Assembly (NCBI RefSeq): GCF_036226365.1
Contig: NZ_CP108462.1
Location: 124,001 to 188,000, forward strand
DNA: 64,000 nucleotides
Reading direction: 5' to 3'
Source: Streptomyces sp. NBC_01262
GTDB taxonomy: Bacteria; Actinomycetota; Actinomycetes; Streptomycetales; Streptomycetaceae
A model generated the notes under the pieces. The model was not told the origin of the DNA. It searched no databases and saw only the letters and a list, made by a program, of their open reading frames with translations. Of the stretch, positions 32,017 through 41,072 are shown one piece after another. Position numbers and translations under genes: made by a program. Position 1 is the stretch's first letter. The number at the start of each line of letters is the position of its first letter.

Positions 32017-33642
32017 TCAGTCGTCAGTCACCGTGATCAGCAGCGGTCCGCCGGGCACAGGGGAGCCGACGCCGTTGGGGTAGCCGTACTGGGAGTGCAG
32101 CCCGCCTACGTCCGTGAGCATGAAGCCGACCGTGTACACGCCTGGGGCGAGGCCCTGGTGCAGGGGCACCAGCAGCTTGAGCGGGCCGTTGGTCACCGAG
32201 CTGATGCCACCGTCGGCGCCGTCCACCGAAGCGCCGCTCGCGTCGTACACGGTGAGGCTGAAGCCGGTAACGCCCACGAACGACGTCACATCGAGGGTGA
32301 GCACGTCGTTGCGCGGCAGCGAACTCGCAGGCACCGACGTCGTGTCCAGCGAGGCCGAGTTCACCACCGGGGCCGCGGTGTCGGGGATCTGTGTGGCGAC
32401 CAGGTCCAGCGCGGGGCCGTGGAAGGCAGTGCCGTAGGCCGCCGCGTCGCCCGCGCCGTCGGTGATGCCGATGCCCGTGACCGTGCACTGCCTGGTGTAG
32501 ACCGGCGGCACGGTGGCGAGTACCGAGATCGAGCCGTCCGGTGCGACCACCGGGTTCTGCGTGACCGATCCGCCACAGCCGTCGCCCAGCAGCGTCACGG
32601 ACGTGATGCCGTCACGCACGCCGGTCGGTTGCATCGTTACGGTCAGCGTCGCAAACCCGTTCCAGTTGTTGTACTGCGCGGGGCTGATGGCGAAGTCCGA
32701 CGCCCGCAGGGTGGTGTTCTGCGTGACGTGCACCGGGGCCCCGGACAGACCCTTGGTGACGCTGACGTTCCCCGCCGCGTCGGTCAGGCTGACGCGGGAG
32801 ACGGACCAGGTCCCGGCGGGAGCGCCGGCGGGAATGGTGACGTCGACCGTGCAGTCCGCGTCATGGGTGTCGAACACGTAAGTGTCCGGGCCGCACCGCA
32901 GCGTGCCGTTGCTGTCCGACACCACCTGCAGCGTTCCGCTCGCCGTCGCCCTCTGCGGGCCACTGAGGACCAGCCGTCCCCGGAAGAAGCCGGATTCGGC
33001 GTCGGTGACGTGCAGCCGGTACCGCTCCGTGACGGAGGCGTCGGCGTTGTAGAGGTACTCGGGCTGGTTGAAAGCCAGCCCGAGGTCGTCATAGGCGGGT
33101 CCGGTCGAGTCGATGAGCTCCTTCGCCGTGAACTGCGCGCCGAACCTGGCCAGCTTCTGCCGTCCAACGGTGAGCGTGCCGCCCTGGTCGTCCTTCGCGG
33201 TGACCTGCACCACGGCCCACTGCGCCGTGGACCCGGCCGCGTACTGCGGTACGGGAAAGGCGTAGCTGTAGTCCGCGGACGCCATCGTGCCGGCGACCGG
33301 GTTCGCCTGGTACGGCCATCGCGGCTGGAACGAGAAGGTCAGGTCCTGGGGCGCCCCGATGAGGCTCCCATCGGCGGCGACCTCCTGAACGGTGATGTCG
33401 CCAGTCATATCGGTCGCCGCCGTAGTCCCGTCCGTGACCGTCCAGTCGATTGTGACCGTCGCGCTGCCGGAGGTGGCGTCCACGCTCTTCTGCCCGACGG
33501 CCAGCGCCTTCAGCCCGAGCGCCGTGTGCTGCCCCTGCCCCGCGGCCTGCGCGGGCCCGGCAGTGAGCGCCCCGAGCAGCAGGCCTCCGGCTGCCGCGGC
33601 GAGCGCCTTTGACGCCCATCTCCTGTTCCTCGCCTGCCACAT
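32017..33642 (-). CDS. Secreted beta-sandwich-rich protein of unknown function
   Basis: A 541-residue protein with a clear Sec signal peptide (ASKALAAAAGGLLLGALTAG, cleavage after AQA). The rest is rich in Thr, Val, Ser and Gly with alternating strands, suggesting three or four Ig-like beta-sandwich domains. Examples of repeated texture are VSLTDAAGNVSVTKG, VTGIGITDGAGDAAAYG and VGFMLTDVGGLHSQYG, each a strand with a D.AG/DVGG turn. Four Cys residues occur in near pairs (RCGPD...DADC; GDGCGG...RQC), likely disulphides. No enzyme motif is seen. It is probably an extracellular adhesin-like or substrate-binding protein. GGGGAGG-like sequence precedes the ATG. Confidence 0.75.
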   Translation of the reverse strand: MWQARNRRWASKALAAAAGGLLLGALTAGPAQAAGQGQHTALGLKALAVGQKSVDATSGSATVTIDWTVTDGTTAATDMTGDITVQEVAADGSLIGAPQDLTFSFQPRWPYQANPVAGTMASADYSYAFPVPQYAAGSTAQWAVVQVTAKDDQGGTLTVGRQKLARFGAQFTAKELIDSTGPAYDDLGLAFNQPEYLYNADASVTERYRLHVTDAESGFFRGRLVLSGPQRATASGTLQVVSDSNGTLRCGPDTYVFDTHDADCTVDVTIPAGAPAGTWSVSRVSLTDAAGNVSVTKGLSGAPVHVTQNTTLRASDFAISPAQYNNWNGFATLTVTMQPTGVRDGITSVTLLGDGCGGSVTQNPVVAPDGSISVLATVPPVYTRQCTVTGIGITDGAGDAAAYGTAFHGPALDLVATQIPDTAAPVVNSASLDTTSVPASSLPRNDVLTLDVTSFVGVTGFSLTVYDASGASVDGADGGISSVTNGPLKLLVPLHQGLAPGVYTVGFMLTDVGGLHSQYGYPNGVGSPVPGGPLLITVTDD

Positions 33643-33872
33643 GAAAGTCCCCTCCCCTGGTGCCCGCCCCGACGGCCGGCCGAGTCGGACGATGCTTCTG
33701 GGCAGACGTGCTGACGCCTGCTCAGCCAGTGGCAGAAGGCCGGGGTGTTCCAGCAGCGCCGAGCCACGCTGCCACTCTCATCAGGCGGGCCGATTCTGGG
33801 AGCGTAGCTGCGACCACCGACACTGCAAAGGGTCGGCGAACGGCTTGAGGGCTTGCTCCGGCACCTTGTGAG

Positions 33873-34766
33873 TCAGCGTCCCTTGCGGCAGATCCGGGTG
33901 ATCTCGACGCCCTCATCGGGGGTGAGCGGCCCTGTGGTGTCCGCGCCGCTCACCCCGAGTGTGGTGGCCAGCGCGCGCCCGTGCAGGTCCAGGGCGACCT
34001 CGATAAGCCGGGTCTGCGCCGCGGCCGAGGACCGGCCCCGGCGCCACGCGGCGACGCCCAGGACCACGGCCACCCCGGCGGAGGGCGGCCAGAGCAGCGC
34101 GAGCATGGCGTACAGGGTGGCCCAGGCGCCGCGGACGGTCGCGTCGGCGAACTGGCTGCCGGCCGCCTCCGTCTCGGAACGGACCAGGTCCGGCGCGACC
34201 AGCCAGAACGCCGGCCAGACGAACGCCAGATCGAGGCCGTAGCGCTGATGGCTGATCGACTCGACCGCTTTGAACCGGTCGCCGATCCAGGTCGGACTGG
34301 CCGGGCGGGCCAAGGCGAGCCGGTTCGCCCGCGCCGCCAGGTCGTCGATCGTGGCCTGCATCTCGTCGGTCCGGCCGTGAGCGCTCTCCAGCGCGAACCG
34401 CCGCTCGACCAGGGCGTCCCAGCGGTCCCGGCGGGCCGTGCTGCGCCACCGTGCCAGGGGCGCCGGCCAGCGGCCGAGCCAGATCAGGCGAACCCCGGCT
34501 GCCAGACCGCCGGCCGCGAGCCCGACCGCGGCGGCGGCGAGCAGCACACCGGCCACGCCGAGCGTCTTGCGGGCCGAGGGCCATTGGCCGATTTCGGCCA
34601 CGAGTTTGTCCAGCGAGTCGAGTGCGTAGTCGACGTCGACCGCGTGCGCCCAGCGCAACCTGGCGCCGACGAGCAGCGCGGTGAGGAAGAGCAGGCCGGG
34701 GATGGCGAGCAGCGACACCCAGCGCTCGGCGAGCTTCTTGGCCAGTTCGCCGAAAAAGTCGGTCAT
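33873..34766 (-). CDS. Membrane protein of the CHAT module
   Basis: A 297-residue protein with about four hydrophobic segments: SLLAIPGLLFLTALLVGA near residue 20, GVAGVLLAAAAVGLAAGGLA near 75, LDLAFVWPAFWLVAPDLV near 180, and LYAMLALLWPPSAGVAVVLG near 220. A charged region with ERRFALESAHGRTDEMQATI lies between the second and third, probably a cytoplasmic coiled coil. The C-terminal tail is soluble. It is translationally coupled (ATGA) to the small cysteine-motif gene and sits beside a CHAT protease. A membrane-acting effector or sensor role is conceivable, but I know no function for this family. Confidence 0.72.
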   Translation of the reverse strand: MTDFFGELAKKLAERWVSLLAIPGLLFLTALLVGARLRWAHAVDVDYALDSLDKLVAEIGQWPSARKTLGVAGVLLAAAAVGLAAGGLAAGVRLIWLGRWPAPLARWRSTARRDRWDALVERRFALESAHGRTDEMQATIDDLAARANRLALARPASPTWIGDRFKAVESISHQRYGLDLAFVWPAFWLVAPDLVRSETEAAGSQFADATVRGAWATLYAMLALLWPPSAGVAVVLGVAAWRRGRSSAAAQTRLIEVALDLHGRALATTLGVSGADTTGPLTPDEGVEITRICRKGR

Positions 34767-35134
34767 CCGGTGGTCCGCGTCGGCATCCGCTCACCGGTCA
34801 CCCGGCAGCGCGGCGACAGCCCCGCCGGTCGCGGGCGCTCGGTACGTGAGCAGGCGCCGTCCGGGCAGCGAGCGATCTCCTCGTCGGCGTGACCGGGACC
34901 GAACGGCATCTCGTGCGGCAACTGGCGGTACGATCCACCGGCGTCGAACTGGATGAGTTGCTCCAGCAGTTCGGCGATCGGCGTGCGGGTCCTGGCCGCG
35001 GTCTCGATCGCCGTCAGCAGCGTCTGGTACTCCACTGGACGGCCGGAGGCTGCCGCACGGATGTCGGGCAGACGCTCACAGAGATAGGTCAGCGCGAGCC
35101 GTTCGCGTTCCTCGCCAGCGGTACTCGTGGACAC
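34763..35134 (-). CDS. Small cysteine-motif protein associated with a CHAT protease
   Basis: A 123-residue protein from GTG 35134. Residues ~1-60 are a compact helical unit: ERERLALTYLCERLPDIRAA, EYQTLLTAIETAARTRTP, then IAELLEQLIQFD. The tail has RCPDGACSRTERPRP followed by SPRCRVTGERM, a C-x4-C...C pattern with following basic residues that resembles a minimal metal-binding knuckle. Proteins of this layout are, in my recollection, frequent partners of bacterial caspase-like CHAT/TPR conflict systems. The start is 64 bases from the divergent CHAT gene, which suggests a shared control region. Confidence 0.68.
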   Translation of the reverse strand: MSTSTAGEERERLALTYLCERLPDIRAAASGRPVEYQTLLTAIETAARTRTPIAELLEQLIQFDAGGSYRQLPHEMPFGPGHADEEIARCPDGACSRTERPRPAGLSPRCRVTGERMPTRTTG

Positions 35135-35198
35135 GCTGATCCCACCGCCTCCGCCACAAACCGCCCCGCCCCGTCGAGTCGATGTGACGATAGCGTCT

Positions 35199-38100
35199 AT
35201 GACGACCGCCGCGCAGCCCAGCAACCGGTTGCATCAACGGATCTCGCGCTGGGAGCAGGGCGATCCCGATGGCGTGCTGGCGGACGAGGCACTGGTTGAG
35301 GCCGCGCAACTGTGGTGGGTGCAGGGCGCGGACGCCGGTGACGACCTCGTCGACCTGGCCCTTCATCTGCTCGCCTGGCTGCACTGGGCTCGTTTCGAGA
35401 ACGGGCCGCAGGACGAGCAGCAGATCGAGAAGCAGTGGGCGCTCGAGTTCTTCCGTGTGCTGTGGCAGCGCAGGCCGACCGCGTCGCCGACGGAGATCCA
35501 GGAGTACTTCCGGGGCGCGAAGCCGCCCACGATCGAGGACATCAAGGCGCATACGAGTGGGATTCTCCGCGGCATCGCGGCCCATGCCCTGACGCGGCAC
35601 AGGGACACCGGAATCCGCCTTTTCGCGCTGTCGGAGTGGCCGCCGGATCTCGCCGCCGACGCGGCGCCGGTGCTGCTGCAGGTGGCCGTGGCGCTGACCG
35701 ACCGGCACGCCGAGACCGGCGACGCCGCGGACCTCGACGCCGCGGTCACCTACGGCGAGCGCGCCCTCGACCTGGCGACCGAGCCGGACCTGCTGCGCGC
35801 CAAACTGTTGCAGAACGTCGCCGTGCTGTACGGCGGCCGGTTCGAGACGACCTCGGCGATGTCCGACATCGATCGGGGCCTGGCGCTGACCGACGAGGCG
35901 CTGACGATCGCTCGGTCGCTCTCCGCCGACCCGGCCCAACTACTGGCCAATCGCAGCGCCGCGCAGTGGCAGCGCTTCGTGGCCTTCCAGCACCTGGACG
36001 ATCTGCGGGAGGCAGTGGCCGACGGCACGGCAGCGGTCGATGCGCTGCCGCCGGGGAGCCCGTCGCATGCGGCGGTCCGCGCGCAGGTCGCCCGCCTGTC
36101 GCAGCTGCTTCTGCTGCACCCGGACAAGCCGGAGGCCGGGGCGGCGGACCATGTAACCCCCCTGCGGGCCGCCCTCGCCGGCTCGACCGCCGACGCGCAG
36201 GAGACCCTCCGAACCGATCTCGGCCTGGCCCTCGCCGCCCGGTACGAGCAGTCCCGGCGGATCGAGGACCTCCAGGAAGCGATCGGGCTCTTCCGTGACA
36301 ACGCGCCCGGGCGGTCCACGTCACTGCTTGCCACGGTGCTGCGGATTCGGTTCGACGTGCTGGGCGACACCTCCGACCTGGACGAGTGCATCTCCCTGTA
36401 CCGGCGCGCCGGGAACTCGGAAACCTGGACGGCCGGGCGGATCTCAGTGGCCGAGAACCTGGCCGAGGCCCTCGAAGCCGAATACCAAGTCCGGCCGGAC
36501 CCGGCGCGGTTGCACGCCGCGATCGACGTCGGCCGCACGGCCGTGCTCGCGGCCTGGCCGGACCCGACCGCACCGGAGCCCGACCCGGGCCTGCTGCCTA
36601 CGCTGGAGTCGCTGGCCCAGGAGAACCTGCGCCGCCGGCTGCGCGCGGCCGACCGGACCGGCGACCACGACTTCGTGCTGTCCTCCGAGGCGATGACCGA
36701 CGCCGCGTACCTGTGGTGGCTGGCCCAGCGGCTGACCGCGCGCGACCCGGCCTCGCCGAGCCTGACCCGGGCCCGTGGCGTGCTCGGCGACTTCCACATC
36801 CTTCGGCACAACGCGAAGGTCGACTCCGGCCGGCCCGACGAGCTGGCACAGACGTTGATGCACTGGCTGCCGCCGGAGGCGCGCCCGGACGACCTGCCCG
36901 AACCGCTGGACCGGATACTCGGACCGCGCGCCGAGCCGGAGTGGCAGACCCGGTACGCCAACACCCTGATCAGCCACGCCTCCCGGAATCGGAACCCGGC
37001 TGCGGTGAACGCCGCGGTCCTGCTGCTGAGCGCCGCGATCGAGGCCACCCGAGCCGACGATCCGCAACTGCCCGAGCGGCTCGGCGGGCTCAGCGACGCG
37101 TACCTGATCCGCGGCGTCAACGATCAGGACACCGGTGACCTGGACGTCGCCGCCCGGCTGGCCGCCGAGGCTGTGGCGCTCGCCCCGCCGGACGCCGCCC
37201 GGCAGCGGGAGCGGCTGGTCCGCGCCCGGAGCCTGCGGCTGCGCTTCGCCCGGCGCAGGGCCACCCCGGACCCCGGGCGGACCAGCATTGACCGGGTCGG
37301 CATCGTCAAGGAGTACGTAGACGGGCCCGAGGGTGCCGAGATCGCCGCAATGATGGACGCCGCGGCGCAGGAGTTCCTGCTCATCGCACAGGCCAAGGAG
37401 CCGGCCACCGACAAGCATTCCAGCCGGTTCCTGCGGGAGTTCCGCCGCGGCGGCCTCGCAGTCGACCTGGAACTCGCCCTGCGCGCCGCCGAGGCCGAGG
37501 CCGAGACCATCCGGCAGGAGCATCACATCGAGCGGCTCGGACACCTGTCGCGCCTCTCCGACATTCGTCTCGAGCGCTACCTGCTGACCCGGGACAACGC
37601 CGAGCTGGCCGAGGCCGCCCGTCTGCTGGAGGAGGCGCTCGACCTGGCTCCACAAATCGGCCCTTACCGCGGGCCGCTGCTCCGCCGCCTCACCCAGGTC
37701 TACGACCAGCATTCCGAGCTGACCGGCGCGCAGATGGAGCGGCTGTGTCACCTGGCGCGCACCACGATCACCGACGCGATGGACAGCCTGACTGCGCTAC
37801 GCGGCGCCGGTCGCCTCGCCCTGCACCACCAGCGCTACGACCTGGCCGTCACCTGCTACCGCGAAGCCGTCGCCCTGATGCGCGTCGCCGCACTGGAGGA
37901 GATCGACCGGGTGGACCGGGCTGCCCGGCTCACCGAGATCACCGAAGTGGGCAGCGAGGCGGTCACCGCGCACATCCTGGCCGGCGACCCAGCCACCGCG
38001 CTGGAGGCCGCCGAAGAGGCCCGCGCGGTGCTGCTGTCGCTGGAGCTCGACCTGCGCTCCGACCTGACGAAACTCCGCGAAGCCCGGCCCGACCTGGCCG

Positions 38101-39257
38101 AACGCTTCGGCCGCCTGCGCAAGGCGGTCACCACGGACCGAACCGAGAGTGCCCGCACCCCGGACGGCTACGTGCGAACCGTCCAGGCCTCGCAGAGCCG
38201 CGACGCCTGGGCCAACCTGCTCGACGACATCCGCGCCGTCCCCGGCCACGAGAACTTCCTGCGCCCACTGGCCGCCGCCCAGCTGACCGCCCTGAACCTG
38301 CCCGGCCCGATCGTGCTGATCAACGTGAGCCGCTTCGGCAGCCACGCCCTGATCGTCGGCCCGGAACCGGGTGTCCGCGCGCTGCCGCTTGACGGGCTGG
38401 ACCACGAGGACGTCCGCTCGCACGCCTACGACCTGCTCTCCGCCACGGCCGCCGGGGTGACCAGCGAGATCCTGGCCTGGCTGTGGACCGCGGTAGTCGG
38501 CCCGGTCCTGGAGAATGCCAGACCGTCCCGGGTGTGGTGGGTGCCGACCGGCCTGCTCAGCGCGTTTCCACTGCACGCCGCCACCGCCCCGCAAGGCCGG
38601 TCCGCGCTCGACCTGGTCGAGTCGTCTTATGCCCCGACGATCCGCCTGCTGTCCCGCAGTCTGGCGCGGGCCACCGCACCGCAGCCGGGCGGTGACCTGA
38701 TCGTCGCGGTGCGCCGCACCGCGAACGGCGCCGAACTGGCCGGCGCGGAAGCCGAAGGCTGCGCTCTTCTCGACCGCCACCCGGACGCCGTCGTGCTGCT
38801 CAACGACGCGGCGACCCGCGAAAGCGTCCTGGCCGCCCTCCCCCAGGCCACCCGCGTCTACTTCGCCTGCCACAACCTCCGCGACGACGCCCACCCACAC
38901 CTGAGCGGCCTTGCTCTCTTCGACGGCCTGCTCACCATCGACGACCTCTCCCGCCTGGACCTGCCCAACGCCGAGTTCGCCCAACTCTCAGCGTGCGCCA
39001 CCGTCATGCCCACCCCGGACGCCCCGGACGAACTGACCCACCTGGCCGCCGCCTTCCAACTCGCCGGATTCCGCAATGTGATCGCCACCCTCTGGCCAGT
39101 CCGCGACCTGATCACCACCGAATTCTCCCAACTCTTCCACGACGCGGGCGGCCACACCACGCCCTCCGCCGCCCTCGCCGGCGCCACCCGCGCCCTGCGC
39201 GACCGCCACCCCAACCACCCCGACCTCTGGGCCCCGTTCCTGCACTACGGCCTTTAG
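35199..39257 (+). CDS. Large TPR-repeat CHAT (caspase-like) protease
   Basis: A 1352-residue cytoplasmic protein. Residues ~1-100 are a helical N-domain (RLHQRISRWEQGDPDG). Then ~900 residues of helical TPR-like repeats, e.g. LDAAVTYGERALDLATEPDL, follow with the characteristic alternation of small and large residues. The C-terminal CHAT peptidase runs from ~residue 1030: PSRVWWVPTGLLSAFPLHAA, SSYAPTIRLLSRSLAR, YFACHNLRDDAHPHLSGLAL with His1225, and FAQLSACATVMPTPDAPDEL with Cys1266. The His/Cys dyad is intact. CHAT proteases act in bacterial conflict and cell-death systems, activated through their repeat region; here the divergent two-gene operon is the obvious partner. Confidence 0.88.
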   Translation: MTTAAQPSNRLHQRISRWEQGDPDGVLADEALVEAAQLWWVQGADAGDDLVDLALHLLAWLHWARFENGPQDEQQIEKQWALEFFRVLWQRRPTASPTEIQEYFRGAKPPTIEDIKAHTSGILRGIAAHALTRHRDTGIRLFALSEWPPDLAADAAPVLLQVAVALTDRHAETGDAADLDAAVTYGERALDLATEPDLLRAKLLQNVAVLYGGRFETTSAMSDIDRGLALTDEALTIARSLSADPAQLLANRSAAQWQRFVAFQHLDDLREAVADGTAAVDALPPGSPSHAAVRAQVARLSQLLLLHPDKPEAGAADHVTPLRAALAGSTADAQETLRTDLGLALAARYEQSRRIEDLQEAIGLFRDNAPGRSTSLLATVLRIRFDVLGDTSDLDECISLYRRAGNSETWTAGRISVAENLAEALEAEYQVRPDPARLHAAIDVGRTAVLAAWPDPTAPEPDPGLLPTLESLAQENLRRRLRAADRTGDHDFVLSSEAMTDAAYLWWLAQRLTARDPASPSLTRARGVLGDFHILRHNAKVDSGRPDELAQTLMHWLPPEARPDDLPEPLDRILGPRAEPEWQTRYANTLISHASRNRNPAAVNAAVLLLSAAIEATRADDPQLPERLGGLSDAYLIRGVNDQDTGDLDVAARLAAEAVALAPPDAARQRERLVRARSLRLRFARRRATPDPGRTSIDRVGIVKEYVDGPEGAEIAAMMDAAAQEFLLIAQAKEPATDKHSSRFLREFRRGGLAVDLELALRAAEAEAETIRQEHHIERLGHLSRLSDIRLERYLLTRDNAELAEAARLLEEALDLAPQIGPYRGPLLRRLTQVYDQHSELTGAQMERLCHLARTTITDAMDSLTALRGAGRLALHHQRYDLAVTCYREAVALMRVAALEEIDRVDRAARLTEITEVGSEAVTAHILAGDPATALEAAEEARAVLLSLELDLRSDLTKLREARPDLAERFGRLRKAVTTDRTESARTPDGYVRTVQASQSRDAWANLLDDIRAVPGHENFLRPLAAAQLTALNLPGPIVLINVSRFGSHALIVGPEPGVRALPLDGLDHEDVRSHAYDLLSATAAGVTSEILAWLWTAVVGPVLENARPSRVWWVPTGLLSAFPLHAATAPQGRSALDLVESSYAPTIRLLSRSLARATAPQPGGDLIVAVRRTANGAELAGAEAEGCALLDRHPDAVVLLNDAATRESVLAALPQATRVYFACHNLRDDAHPHLSGLALFDGLLTIDDLSRLDLPNAEFAQLSACATVMPTPDAPDELTHLAAAFQLAGFRNVIATLWPVRDLITTEFSQLFHDAGGHTTPSAALAGATRALRDRHPNHPDLWAPFLHYGL

Positions 39258-40117
39258 ATCAAGCCCATTTCCGGGGCATCTGGCCGTACCGTGACCGGCG
39301 TGCCACTCCACAGTGCGGCCACCTCGCGTACCGCCTCGGCAACGGCCGGGAAGTCCTTCTTGAGGATCGCACCGTGGTTGCTGGCGACCTTCGCGCTGAT
39401 CTTGATGTTCGCGTTGCGGGCGGTCACACCGTCGAGGCTGGCGCGGATCCGCTCCTGCTCGTCACCCTTGCTCCCGAGGGACGTCCCCGAAGCGACCACA
39501 TACCGCGCCGGGACGGTGATGTTGTCCAGCACGGGGCCCAGTTCGCGCTCGCGGGCGAGCCTGCCGAGCTCGATATTGCTGTCCGCCATCTGTTCGGCAT
39601 TCATCCGCGGGGTCAGGCCCGTCGGGCGCAGCAGCGGCAGGAACCAGCTCATCCGCCGGAACGTCTTCCGGATCCGCTGCTCCATGGCCTTGTCCAGCCA
39701 GTCGTACGGCTGGGCGCCGTCGACCAGGACCGCGCCCAGGGTGCGGTCCGGATTCCGGCTGGCCCAGTGCGCGCCGACGAACGCCCCGTAGGACCAGCCC
39801 ACCACCAGCGCCCGGTCCACACCCCTGGCCGCGAGAACGGCATCGACGTCCCGGACGGCTGCTTCGAAGGAATAGTCCGCCGAACGCCTCGATTTGCCGC
39901 GGGCCCGTTCGTCGTAGGTGATGTGCCGCCACTGCGTCCCCAGTTCGGCGATGACCCGCCGCCAGTACCCCTGGGTGGCGAACTGGCCGTTGAGGTAGAC
40001 CACCGGGATGCCGGGACCGCCGGTGTCGGTGACGGCCAGGGCCGTATCGTCGACCGGCACCGTGCCGGTCCACGTCGAACTGGTCGAACTGGTCGAGGAA
40101 GTGCTGTTTTTCGTCAT
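39254..40117 (-). CDS. Alpha/beta-hydrolase
   Basis: A 287-residue alpha/beta-hydrolase with a serine/threonine-rich start (KNSTSSTSSTSSTWTG). VVYLNGQFATQGYWRRVIAE includes the oxyanion-hole strand and HITYDERARGKSRRSAD follows. VVGWSYGAFVGAHWASRNPD is the nucleophile elbow, Gly-Trp-Ser-Tyr-Gly. The conserved His is in ASNHGAILKKDFPAVAEAV. No lid type or substrate can be named. Its stop overlaps the stop of the CHAT gene by four bases in the opposite direction, so the two convergent messages share their ends and could interfere. Confidence 0.87.
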   Translation of the reverse strand: MTKNSTSSTSSTSSTWTGTVPVDDTALAVTDTGGPGIPVVYLNGQFATQGYWRRVIAELGTQWRHITYDERARGKSRRSADYSFEAAVRDVDAVLAARGVDRALVVGWSYGAFVGAHWASRNPDRTLGAVLVDGAQPYDWLDKAMEQRIRKTFRRMSWFLPLLRPTGLTPRMNAEQMADSNIELGRLARERELGPVLDNITVPARYVVASGTSLGSKGDEQERIRASLDGVTARNANIKISAKVASNHGAILKKDFPAVAEAVREVAALWSGTPVTVRPDAPEMGLI

Positions 40118-40169
40118 GGTTTCCCCTGGTCGGGTGAGAGCGTCGCCGGACAGTCCTGCTTCTGCTCCT

Positions 40170-40838
40170 TCAGAGGCTGCGGGCGGTGATGTCGCCGCGG
40201 GAGGTGGTGGCGCGGATGTCGAGTTCGGCGGTGCCGTCGTTCTTGAGGGCATTGCTGACGCGGCCGTGACCGGTGCCCGCGTCCAGGGCGGCCGAGACGC
40301 CGGCTGCGGCGGCGATCGAGATGTCGCCGGACTCGGTGCGGAGCACGACCGTGCCGCGCACGGCCTCGGTGATCCGGATGTCGCCCCTTGCGGTGCTGAT
40401 CTCCGCGGGGCCGCCCAGCCGGCCGACCTCGACGTCGCCGTCGATCGCGGTGAGGCGGACGCTCGCGGCCTCGTCGATCTTGATCTGGCGATACGCGCCT
40501 TCGAAGGCGACGTCGCCGAGGCGTCCGACGCCACGGAGCTCGGCGCCGGCGGCCTTGGCCTCGACGCGGGAGCCGGCGGGCAGCTGGACGGTGACCTCCA
40601 GGGATCCGGAGGGGCCGAAGAGCTGGTTGCCGGGGGCCTGGGCCGTGATCCGCAGGACGCCGTCGGCGTAGGAGACGGTGGTCTGCTCAGCGGTCTTGGT
40701 GTCGCGGCTCTTGGAGGGGTCGGCGGGCAGGACCTCGACGGTGGTGTCGGCGCGGTCTGCGGCGATGAACTGGATGCGTCCGGCGGGGATGTCCAGGACG
40801 GCGGAGATCGGGGCGGGGGTGTCGAACTTCTGCATCAT
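40170..40838 (-). CDS. DUF4097 family beta-strand-repeat protein
   Basis: A 222-residue protein with the right-handed beta-helix/roll repeats of the DUF4097 family. Examples are GRIQFIAADRADTTVEVLPA, LRGVGRLGDVAFEGAYRQI, AIDGDVEVGRLGGPAEISTA then RGDIRITEAVRGTVVLRTES and GDISIAAAAGVSAALDAGTG. No signal peptide or membrane anchor is present, so it stays in the cytoplasm. Functions of this group are not established; some occur with stress or envelope regulators. Two adjacent ATG codons (40838, 40835) follow GGGAGAG. It is divergent from an IS30-HTH/MarR-like regulator and very probably repressed by it. Confidence 0.8.
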   Translation of the reverse strand: MMQKFDTPAPISAVLDIPAGRIQFIAADRADTTVEVLPADPSKSRDTKTAEQTTVSYADGVLRITAQAPGNQLFGPSGSLEVTVQLPAGSRVEAKAAGAELRGVGRLGDVAFEGAYRQIKIDEAASVRLTAIDGDVEVGRLGGPAEISTARGDIRITEAVRGTVVLRTESGDISIAAAAGVSAALDAGTGHGRVSNALKNDGTAELDIRATTSRGDITARSL

Positions 40839-40881
40839 GCTCTCCCGTGCTCGTTCGTTGTTTCTGACACCGGAAACGCTA

Positions 40882-41009
40882 CGTTGCTTTCCATAATCCG
40901 GCAACGAGTCCGTTGCGTACAATGAGCATCTACGCAGGTGAATGCATGGAAACTGTTGCAACGGTCTTGAGAGTAATGCAACGACGATCACTCTGATCAT
41001 TGCAATGGA
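40882..41009. promoter_or_regulatory. Array of CGTTGC/GCAACG sites in the divergent control region
   Basis: The intergenic region has CGTTGC at 40882-40887, GCAACG at 40901-40906 and CGTTGC at 40911-40916. TGTTGCAACGG follows near 40954, ATGCAACGACG near 40977 and ATTGCAATGG near 41000. The region is AT-richer than the flanks and separates the divergent DUF4097 and regulator genes, so the sites are likely operators of that regulator. Confidence 0.65.
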
Positions 41010-41072
41010 TGAGAAGTGAACGCTACAGTGGAGGCTCAGGGACCGCCACGAAGGATCACCAAGGAGATCGCG

